From Clostridiales bacterium (lineage in GTDB: Bacteria; Bacillota; Clostridia; Christensenellales; Aristaeellaceae): DNA of 5,062 nt. The DNA is taken from positions 1 to 5,062 of the forward strand of contig JAAZAQ010000278.1 in the NCBI GenBank assembly GCA_012514225.1, given 5' to 3'. The notes beneath the pieces were generated by a model. It made no database searches and was not told the DNA's origin. It was given only the letters and a program-made list of their open reading frames with translations. Below are positions 1-4,499 of this stretch, piece after piece. Made by a program: the position numbers and the translations under genes. Positions within the stretch are counted from its first letter, which is position 1; each line of letters begins with the position of its first letter.

Positions 1-584
1 CAGCCGGCTGCGTCGAGCCGTGTCATGCGCTTTCCCTTGAGCTGTGGGTTCCCGAGATACTCCATCGCGCCAAGGGAGACGGCGGGGGAAAAGAGGTATT
101 CGCGCCTTCCAGTCAACACCCTGCCCTCCGCGCTCAAGCCGGCCGTCAAATCCCCGTCCTGGGGGAAGCCGGTACCCCGCGCGGGGAATCCTTCCGCAGA
201 CCAGGCGCCCCTCTGTGCCCGCCCCATGACGATGTCAAACAGCAGCGGTCCGTCCGCGCTTCCAAACCCATAGACGTGCCCGTACGCTTCCAGGCGGCCC
301 TGGCTGGCCTTGAGCGTGAGACCGAGGTCCTGGATGGAAACGCTGACCTCATGGGCTTGATTGACGGCAAGGCGGAGCGCTTCGTTTACGCGCCGGCGCC
401 GGAACGCCGTGTGGACGCGGCCCGACGCCAGGTCGGCGAGAACGACCCGCGCCGTTTCCGATGAACCGGTGCATTGAGCGCTTACGTACAGCGCGTGCCG
501 GTCCGACAGCGCCAGGCAGCGCGCACGGCTCTGCAACTGCCGGCCCGCCGAGGGAAACCGGACTTGACTCCCCTTATATTCCAT
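1..584 (-). CDS. Partial gene, tentatively DUF2804-like protein (C-terminus beyond window)
   Basis: An open frame of 194 codons plus 2 bases runs on the minus strand from ATG at 584 off the left edge without a stop. A GGAGGT ribosome binding site (594-589) and a good promoter precede it, so the start is well supported. I see no signal peptide or membrane segment; the visible part looks like a beta-rich soluble protein. From memory, the stretch GHVYGFGSADGPLLFDI (residues 102-118) resembles the G-H-x-x-x-F-x-x-x-x-P-L-x-F-D-I pattern of DUF2804 proteins. YLFSPAVSLGAMEY (163-176) resembles their Y-x-F-x-P-x-x-S-x-x-x-L-D-W segment. The usual D-W-G-R-G that follows is E-Y-L-G-N here, so it would be a divergent member. 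DUF2804 proteins are typically about 330-350 residues, so over a third would lie outside the window. Function is unknown, and it is transcribed away from the AmmeMemoRadiSam operon. I am confident it is a gene and unsure of the family. Confidence 0.6.
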   Translation of the reverse strand, partial: MEYKGSQVRFPSAGRQLQSRARCLALSDRHALYVSAQCTGSSETARVVLADLASGRVHTAFRRRRVNEALRLAVNQAHEVSVSIQDLGLTLKASQGRLEAYGHVYGFGSADGPLLFDIVMGRAQRGAWSAEGFPARGTGFPQDGDLTAGLSAEGRVLTGRREYLFSPAVSLGAMEYLGNPQLKGKRMTRLDAAG

Positions 585-588
585 TCCG

Positions 589-594
589 ACCTCC
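589..594 (-). promoter_or_regulatory. Ribosome binding site for the minus-strand gene starting at 584
   Basis: On the minus strand GGAGGT lies 4 bases before the ATG at 584. It fixes the start of a gene that has no other ATG nearby. Given the predicted promoter, transcription would begin only a few bases upstream, so the 5' leader would be about 11 bases with this site at its very end. Confidence 0.7.
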
Positions 595-601
595 GAGAAG
601 G

Positions 602-630
602 AGTATACTTAAGGAACCGGGCGGGGTCAA
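602..630 (-). promoter_or_regulatory. Sigma-A-type promoter for the minus-strand gene at 584
   Basis: Reading the minus strand, TTGACC (630-625, 5 of 6 to the -35 consensus) and TATACT (607-602, 5 of 6 to the -10 consensus) are separated by exactly 17 bases. The expected transcription start is near 595. This is the best-matching two-hexamer promoter in the window. It lies back to back with the promoter of the plus-strand operon. Confidence 0.65.
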
Positions 631-644
631 CGGAACCCGGCACA

Positions 645-653
645 TGGTATAAT
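645..653 (+). promoter_or_regulatory. Extended -10 promoter of the AmmeMemoRadiSam operon
   Basis: TGGTATAAT contains a perfect TATAAT (648-653) preceded by the TGn extension. No good -35 hexamer lies 16-18 bases upstream (GGTCAA at 625-630 is poor), which is typical of extended -10 promoters. The expected start near 660 gives a leader of about 16 bases before the ATG at 676. The would-be -35 position coincides with the -35 box of the divergent promoter, so polymerases at the two promoters could interfere. Confidence 0.6.
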
Positions 654-663
654 CGGGAAAAGT

Positions 664-670
664 GAGGTGA
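664..670 (+). promoter_or_regulatory. Ribosome binding site that selects ATG 676 for the Memo-like gene
   Basis: GAGGTGA lies 5 bases before ATG 676 and pairs well with the 16S rRNA 3' end. The in-frame GTG at 667 falls inside this site and has no good ribosome binding site of its own. The ATG is therefore the better start, giving MPVVGAVMVPHPP as the N-terminus, which matches the short N-terminus usual for the family. Confidence 0.65.
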
Positions 671-675
671 GGGCG

Positions 676-1530
676 ATGCCCGTCGTCGGCGCTGTCATGG
701 TGCCGCATCCGCCGCTGATTTTGCCCGAGGTCGGCCGGGGCGGCGAGCGGGAAATTGAACAGACCACGGCCGCGTACCGAAAGGCGGCCGCCTGGCTTTC
801 CGGGCTCCGCCCGGACACGCTGGTCGTTGTCACCCCGCACAGCGTGATGTACGCGGATTACCTGCACCTTTCGCCCGGGGATGGCGCAAAGGGGAATTTT
901 GGTCGTTTCGGCGCGCCGGCGGTCCGTTTCGAGGTTGCCTACGACGCGGAACTGCGCGACGAAATCCTGGCGTTCGCCCATGACAGGGGGCTTCCCGCCG
1001 GGACCCGGGGCGAGCGCGACGCCGCCCTGGACCACGGGTTCATGGTGCCGCTGTATTTCCTGCGGCAGGCGGCGGGCGTTCCATGGCCGTTCCGGTTCCT
1101 GCGCGTGGGCCTTTCGGGGCTGTCCTTTCAGGACCACTACCGCCTGGGGCAATGCATCGGCGACGCGGCTGTCAGTTTGGATCGGCGGGTCGCCGTCGTG
1201 GCCAGCGGCGACCTTTCCCATTACCTGCGCGCGGACGGCCCCTATGGCTTCCGCGCCGAAGGGCCTGAGTATGACCGGAAGGTCATGGACATCGTAGGCC
1301 GCGCGGCCTTTTCCGAGCTGCTCGACCTGCCGGAGGGCTTATGCGCCCAGGCGGGGGAATGCGGCCAGCGGAGCCTGCTCATCATGGTCGGGGCGCTGGA
1401 CGGCCGGGTAGTCGCGGCGGAGGCGCTTTCCTACCAGGGGGTGACGGGCGTCGGCTACGGCGTCGCCACCTTTCTGCCCGGCGAAATGGATCCCGGACGG
1501 GCGTACTTGCGAAAGGGGGAGGGAAAATGA
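676..1530 (+). CDS. Memo/LigB-like AmmeMemoRadiSam component (extradiol dioxygenase subunit B fold)
   Basis: This 284-residue protein belongs to the LigB/Memo family, whose fold is that of extradiol ring-cleavage dioxygenase catalytic subunits. The best match I recall is the N-terminal half of clostridial AmmeMemoRadiSam fusion proteins. Visible motifs are VPHPPLILPEVG (9-20, H11), VVTPHSV (51-57, H55), LDHG (118-121), SGDLSH (177-182, D179 and H182) and GECGQR (227-232, C229). These appear to correspond to human MEMO1 metal-site residues H49, H81, D189, H192 and C244, so a metal site is probably intact. The protein should be cytosolic; its substrate is, as far as I know, not established. It is first in a three-gene operon, and its stop overlaps the next start as ATGA (1527-1530). 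A GTG start at 667 would add three residues but is less well supported. Unusually, the AMMECR1 domain is a separate gene here instead of being fused at the C-terminus. Family assignment is strong; an enzymatic role is inferred. Confidence 0.88.
   Translation: MPVVGAVMVPHPPLILPEVGRGGEREIEQTTAAYRKAAAWLSGLRPDTLVVVTPHSVMYADYLHLSPGDGAKGNFGRFGAPAVRFEVAYDAELRDEILAFAHDRGLPAGTRGERDAALDHGFMVPLYFLRQAAGVPWPFRFLRVGLSGLSFQDHYRLGQCIGDAAVSLDRRVAVVASGDLSHYLRADGPYGFRAEGPEYDRKVMDIVGRAAFSELLDLPEGLCAQAGECGQRSLLIMVGALDGRVVAAEALSYQGVTGVGYGVATFLPGEMDPGRAYLRKGEGK
1518..1530 (+). promoter_or_regulatory. Translational coupling site / possible -1 slip site between Memo-like and AMMECR1 genes
   Basis: GGAGG (1518-1522) sits 4 bases before the AMMECR1 start ATG at 1527, which overlaps the upstream stop TGA (1528-1530). 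The arrangement fits coupled reinitiation. The last sense codon is AAA preceded by another A, giving A AAA TGA in the upstream frame. A ribosome slipping back one base would read AAA ATG AAT and continue into AMMECR1. Reinitiation is the simpler reading; slippage is speculative. Confidence 0.5.
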
Positions 1531-2054
1531 ATCCATCCCGGGAGCGGTCTTCTCATGTGCAGCTGGCTGTGGCATCCTTCGAGCATTTCATCCGCACGGG
1601 TCAGGTGCTCAAGCGGCCTGCCGGCTTGCCGGACGAGCTGACCCGGACAAAGGCCGGATGCTTCGTCACCCTTCACAAGGCGGGCGCGCTGCGCGGCTGC
1701 ATCGGCACCATCACCCCGATGCAGTCCTGCCTGGCGGACGAGATTATCCAAAATGCCGTCAGCGCCGCGGCGCGGGATCCGCGCTTTGAGCCTGTCCGTG
1801 CGCAGGAATTGCCGGAGGTCGTCTGTTCGGTGGACGTAATGGGGGAGCCGGAGGCCATCGAATCCCTTGACCAATTGGACCCGGAAACCTACGGCGTCAT
1901 CGTGTCCAGGGGGACCCGGCGCGGGCTGCTGCTTCCGGACCTGGAAGGCGTGGACACGGCGGCCGAACAGGTCGCCATCGCGCGGCGCAAGGCAGGCATC
2001 CTTCCCCGCGAACCCGTCCGGCTGGAGCGCTTCCGCGTCACGCGTCACACATGA
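1527..2054 (+). CDS. AMMECR1 domain protein (AmmeMemoRadiSam system protein A domain)
   Basis: This 175-residue protein consists almost entirely of an AMMECR1 domain (about residues 10-172). The hallmark LRGCIG is at 55-60, and NAVSAAARDPRFEPV (76-90) is the second conserved block. The C-terminal AEQVAIARRKAGI (about 149-161) also fits the family. The N-terminal helix SSHVQLAVASFEHFIRTG (8-25) matches the start of the domain as it appears after the linker in fused clostridial proteins. The molecular activity of AMMECR1 proteins is not established; the conserved cysteine in LRGCIG has been suggested as functional. I chose ATG 1527 because a GGAGG precedes it and it overlaps the upstream stop. 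An in-frame ATG at 1341 would add 62 low-complexity residues that are the out-of-frame reading of the Memo-like gene. The stop overlaps the radical SAM start as ATGA (2051-2054). No signal peptide is seen, so it should be cytosolic. Confidence 0.9.
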   Translation: MNPSRERSSHVQLAVASFEHFIRTGQVLKRPAGLPDELTRTKAGCFVTLHKAGALRGCIGTITPMQSCLADEIIQNAVSAAARDPRFEPVRAQELPEVVCSVDVMGEPEAIESLDQLDPETYGVIVSRGTRRGLLLPDLEGVDTAAEQVAIARRKAGILPREPVRLERFRVTRHT

Positions 2055-2875
2055 CGCGGTGCAACCTTTGTCCCCGGCATTGCAGGCTGGAAGAGGGACA
2101 GACCGGCTTTTGCCGCGCGCGCGTCTGCCGGGGCGGTCGGGTGCTGCCGAAAGGCTACGGCAAGCTGACCAGCCTCGCTCTGGATCCCATCGAAAAAAAG
2201 CCGCTGGCGCGGTTCTGCCCGGGCAGCCGCATCCTTTCCGTGGGCGGCTTCGGTTGCAACATGTCCTGTTTCTTTTGCCAGAACGCGGGCATCTCCTTTT
2301 GCGGTGAGGAGGACGCCCCCCTCCGCCGGATGACGCCGGAAGAGCTGGTTAGCCTGGCGGACAGCCTGAAGCCCGGCGGGAACATCGGCCTCGCCTTCAC
2401 CTACAACGAGCCGCTGCTCAACCCTGAGTTCGTCTCGGACTGCGCGGATCTCCTGCGCCCCCGGGGCCTGAAAACCGTCCTGGTCACCAACGGCTGCTTC
2501 TGCCTGGACGCGCTGGGCGGGCTGCTGGCAAAAACCGACGCGCTCAACGTCGACCTGAAGGGGTTTACCCCGGCCTGGTACCGGCGCCTGGGGGGCGACC
2601 TGGAGACCGTCAAGGCGTTCATCTCGGCCGCCGCGGCGGTTACCCACGTGGAGGTCACCACGCTGGTGGTGCCCGGGGAGAACGACGGAGCGGATGAAAT
2701 CGCCGCGCTCTCTGCCTGGCTGGCCTCCCTCCGCCCGGACATCCCGCTGCACCTGAGCCGCTTTTTCCCCCGACACAAGGCGCAGGCCTATCCCGCGACC
2801 GACCCGGGCACGCTCAAGCGCCTGGCGCAAATCGCGCGGGAGTCACTTCAATACGTTTATCTGGGGAATCTCTGA
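2051..2875 (+). CDS. amrS: AmmeMemoRadiSam system radical SAM enzyme
   Basis: This 274-residue radical SAM enzyme resembles pyruvate formate-lyase activating enzymes. The [4Fe-4S] cluster motif is CX3CX2C (C69, C73, C76, in GFGCNMSCFFCQN). It is followed by FTYNEP (116-121), VTNG (145-148), NVDLKGF (166-172) and HLSRFFPRHK (235-244), all characteristic of the AmmeMemoRadiSam radical SAM branch. The short N-terminus also carries cysteines C4, C7, C11 and C21, a pattern often seen in this branch that could hold a second metal or cluster. The enzyme should cleave S-adenosylmethionine reductively to make a 5'-deoxyadenosyl radical. Its substrate, whether a protein partner or a small molecule, is unknown to me. 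Length is somewhat short compared with the roughly 330 residues I recall for many homologues, but no core motif is missing. Start and upstream stop overlap by ATGA, so it is probably translationally coupled. It ends 5 bases from the stop of the convergent regulator. Confidence 0.9.
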   Translation: MTRCNLCPRHCRLEEGQTGFCRARVCRGGRVLPKGYGKLTSLALDPIEKKPLARFCPGSRILSVGGFGCNMSCFFCQNAGISFCGEEDAPLRRMTPEELVSLADSLKPGGNIGLAFTYNEPLLNPEFVSDCADLLRPRGLKTVLVTNGCFCLDALGGLLAKTDALNVDLKGFTPAWYRRLGGDLETVKAFISAAAAVTHVEVTTLVVPGENDGADEIAALSAWLASLRPDIPLHLSRFFPRHKAQAYPATDPGTLKRLAQIARESLQYVYLGNL

Positions 2876-2880
2876 CAGCC

Positions 2881-4257
2881 TCATATCCGCCAGGCCGTCC
2901 GCAGCGCCGCGACGGCCGGCGCCAGTTTGTCGTCCGGAAGCCCCGCGAAGCCGAGCACCAGCGCGGGGGGCATTTTCGCTTTGACGCTGTAGGAGGACAG
3001 GCCTTTTACCGGGATTCCCGCGTCGGCCGCCGCCTGAACCAGTTCCGGTTCGTTCCTTCCGCGGATGCCGAGCAGAAGGTGCAGCCCGGCGTGCTGGCCG
3101 GACAGCCGGCTTCCCGGAATCCCGGACAGCAGCGCGCTCAGCGCCTGGCACCGGCGAAGGTAGACGCCGCCCGCGCGCCGCAGGTGGCGTGAGTAATAGC
3201 CCCGGGACAGCAGCTCCGATACGGCCTGCTGCTCGAAACGGGAAACGGCGTCCCCGCTTCGAAGGCCCAAATCCTCGTACCTTCCCGTCAGTTCGGACGG
3301 CAGCACCAGATAGGCGACGCGGAGGCCCGGCGCCAGGGAGCGGGAGAAAGTGCCGATATACACCGTCCGCCCGCCGCCGCCCATGCCCTGCATCGCCGGC
3401 AGCGGCCGGCTGCTGTAGCGGAATTCGCTGTCGTAGTCGTCCTCCACCAGCCATCGCTCCCTCCCCTCCTGCGCCCAGCGCAGCAACTCCGCCCGGCGGC
3501 CGGCCGGCATGCTGATTCCCGTGGGGAACTGGTGCGCCGGCGTCAGGTAGGCCAGGCTCGCGCCGGCGCGCCTGATTTCGTTGGGGAGGATGCCCTGGGC
3601 GTCCATCCGGCAGGGGACGACGGCATGGCCCGCTCGCAAAAAAGCCCGCCCGGCTTCCGGGTATCCGGGGTCCTCGCAGGCGACGGCGCTTCCCGGCGGC
3701 AGCAGGCTGGCGACCACACCCAGCAGCTGGTCCACCCCGGAGCCGATGATCAGGTCCTTCGGGTGGCTCCGGACGCCGCGGTACTGGTACAAGAAGCCGC
3801 AGAGCGCGTCGCGCAGGCAGAACTCCCCCTTCGCGTCGCCTTTGCCCAGCCAGTCCCGGCCTTCGGACAGCGCCTCGCGGACCAGCCGCTGCCAAGTTTT
3901 CCGGGGAAACAGCCCGACATCCGTGCCCTGCGGGGAAAAATCGAACAGCGGCACCCGCTCCGGTTCCGGGTGCGCCTGAGGCGCCGGCGCCGCGGCTTCC
4001 GGAAGCGTCGCGACGTCCTCGACGAAGTACCCGCTCCGGGCGGTGGCGCGGACGTAACCCTCTTCGCGGAGCAATTCCAAAGCGGCGAGCGCCGTCTGCT
4101 GGCTGACGCCCAGGTGGCGGCTCAGCGAGCGGCGGGAGGGGAGCCGCTCGCCGCTTCGCAGGTTTCCCAGGGTGATTTCACGGGCGATGGCGCGGTACAG
4201 TTGCTCGTACATCGGCACGTCCCCACCCCGTTCCAGCTCAAAGGTCAGCTCTTTCAT
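2881..4257 (-). CDS. MocR/PdxR-type GntR-family regulator with aminotransferase-like domain, PLP lysine replaced by Arg
   Basis: The 458-residue protein has a GntR winged helix-turn-helix at about 12-80 (PMYEQLYRAIAREI, then LPSRRSLSRHLGVSQQT, ending SGYFVE). A proline/alanine-rich linker spans about 82-103. A fold-type I aminotransferase-like domain runs from about 105 to 458. This is the usual MocR architecture and length. Conserved parts include GSGVDQLLG (172-180), EDPGYPEA (195-202), TPAHQFPTG (239-247) and EDDYDSEFRY (272-281). D273 and Y275 appear to align with PLP-contacting D279 and Y281 of GabR. The Schiff-base lysine normally found in G-T-F-S-K-S is arginine: YIGTFSRSLAPGLR (300-313), R306, codon CGC. 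A covalent aldimine with PLP therefore seems impossible. The protein may bind PLP non-covalently, or another ligand, and probably still acts as a DNA-binding dimer. A probable operator lies between it and the divergent ECF S component, suggesting control of both genes. The start at 4257 has only a weak AAGGCAAGAG leader. Family certain; ligand unknown. Confidence 0.92.
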   Translation of the reverse strand: MKELTFELERGGDVPMYEQLYRAIAREITLGNLRSGERLPSRRSLSRHLGVSQQTALAALELLREEGYVRATARSGYFVEDVATLPEAAAPAPQAHPEPERVPLFDFSPQGTDVGLFPRKTWQRLVREALSEGRDWLGKGDAKGEFCLRDALCGFLYQYRGVRSHPKDLIIGSGVDQLLGVVASLLPPGSAVACEDPGYPEAGRAFLRAGHAVVPCRMDAQGILPNEIRRAGASLAYLTPAHQFPTGISMPAGRRAELLRWAQEGRERWLVEDDYDSEFRYSSRPLPAMQGMGGGGRTVYIGTFSRSLAPGLRVAYLVLPSELTGRYEDLGLRSGDAVSRFEQQAVSELLSRGYYSRHLRRAGGVYLRRCQALSALLSGIPGSRLSGQHAGLHLLLGIRGRNEPELVQAAADAGIPVKGLSSYSVKAKMPPALVLGFAGLPDDKLAPAVAALRTAWRI

Positions 4258-4284
4258 CTCTTGCCTTTCCCGGCGCGCACGACT

Positions 4285-4313
4285 CCCGGATTGGCGCGCC
4301 GCGCAGTTCCGGG
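4285..4313 (-). promoter_or_regulatory. Inverted repeat in the MocR leader, close to the start codon
   Basis: CCCGGA (4285-4290) and TCCGGG (4308-4313) are perfectly complementary over 6 bp with a 17-base loop that itself contains the palindrome GGCGCGCC (4293-4300). On the MocR transcript this would fold 28 bases upstream of the ATG. There is no T-run, so it is not a terminator. In DNA this GC-rich such a repeat can occur by chance. Confidence 0.25.
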
Positions 4314-4371
4314 TGGCGTGAAGCGTCCGGCGCGGTCACCGCTTCTGCCGTCCGGTTTGTTTCCCATGTTC

Positions 4372-4398
4372 CCGGCGATTGGCGCAGGGCGTCGCCGG
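4372..4398 (-). promoter_or_regulatory. Hairpin in the MocR 5' leader
   Basis: CCGGCGA (4372-4378) and TCGCCGG (4392-4398) form a perfect 7-bp stem with a 13-base loop. It would lie near the 5' end of the predicted MocR transcript, which has an unusually long leader of about 150 bases. No uridine tract follows on either strand, so it is not an intrinsic terminator. A regulatory role is only a possibility. Confidence 0.3.
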
Positions 4399-4406
4399 AA
4401 ATCAAT

Positions 4407-4452
4407 CTGGTATTGCTATTCTAATATAAACTGGCACTTGTGAGAATACCAG
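4407..4452. promoter_or_regulatory. Probable MocR operator: CTGGTATT...AATACCAG inverted repeat plus a degenerate third half-site
   Basis: CTGGTATT (4407-4414) and AATACCAG (4445-4452) form a perfect 8-bp inverted repeat separated by 30 bases. A degenerate copy, CTGGCACT (4431-4438), is in direct orientation to the first with a 24-base period. The cores TGGTAT and ATACCA equal the half-site ATACCA reported for the MocR regulator GabR, and mixed direct plus inverted half-sites are known for MocR regulators such as PdxR. The region is AT-richer than its surroundings. It lies between the divergent MocR and S-component genes and overlaps the predicted promoters of both. Binding by the adjacent regulator is inferred. 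Confidence 0.6.
4418..4446 (-). promoter_or_regulatory. Candidate promoter of the MocR gene
   Basis: On the minus strand TTCTCA (4446-4441, 4 of 6) and TAGAAT (4423-4418, 5 of 6) are 17 bases apart. Transcription would start near 4411, giving a leader of roughly 150 bases. The promoter lies wholly between the two arms of the inverted repeat, which would suit autorepression. Confidence 0.4.
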
Positions 4453-4465
4453 AAACGGGTACGAT
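4438..4465 (+). promoter_or_regulatory. Candidate promoter of the ECF S-component gene
   Basis: TTGTGA (4438-4443, 4 of 6) and TACGAT (4460-4465, 4 of 6) are 16 bases apart, and the right operator arm AATACCAG sits in the spacer. Transcription would begin near 4472, leaving under 30 bases before the ATG. That is too short for a riboswitch, so control would have to be at initiation. The promoter match is modest, as expected for one needing an activator. Confidence 0.3.
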
Positions 4466-4484
4466 AGCCGTGACAAGTGACGGC

Positions 4485-4491
4485 AAGGAGG
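4485..4491 (+). promoter_or_regulatory. Ribosome binding site of the ECF S-component gene
   Basis: AAGGAGG, 8 bases before ATG 4500, is a near-perfect Shine-Dalgarno sequence and fixes the start of this gene. Confidence 0.8.
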
Positions 4492-4499
4492 CTGGAACC

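Noticed and set aside
276..652. Short plus-strand open frames near the left edge
   Set aside because: They are antisense to the partial minus-strand gene or lie in the promoter region, and lack ribosome binding sites and any recognisable domain.
574..1221. 215-codon open frame on the minus strand
   Set aside because: It is antisense to the Memo-like gene, which has clear family motifs. The translation is proline/arginine/glycine-rich with no recognisable domain, and it overlaps the start region of the real minus-strand gene. Long antisense frames are expected in GC-rich DNA.
1341..1526. N-terminal extension of the AMMECR1 frame to an upstream ATG
   Set aside because: The extra 62 residues are the wrong-frame reading of the conserved Memo-like C-terminus. 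The ATG at 1527 has a ribosome binding site and the usual domain start.
2045..2830. 261-codon open frame on the minus strand
   Set aside because: It lies antisense across the whole radical SAM gene, has no recognisable motif and no ribosome binding site; a GC-bias shadow.
2843..3895. 350-codon open frame on the minus strand in another frame of the MocR gene
   Set aside because: The translation is arginine/proline/glycine-rich low complexity, and the overlapping MocR frame carries a full set of family motifs.
4293..4300. GGCGCGCC palindrome
   Set aside because: An 8-bp GC-only palindrome is unremarkable at this base composition and has no partner sites.
3532..4443. 303-codon open frame on the plus strand
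   Set aside because: It is antisense to the MocR gene and extends through the operator region. Composition is biased and no domain is recognisable.
4466..4499. Riboswitch upstream of the ECF S component
   Set aside because: ECF S-component genes often have one, but the predicted leader is under 30 bases and no known aptamer core is visible.
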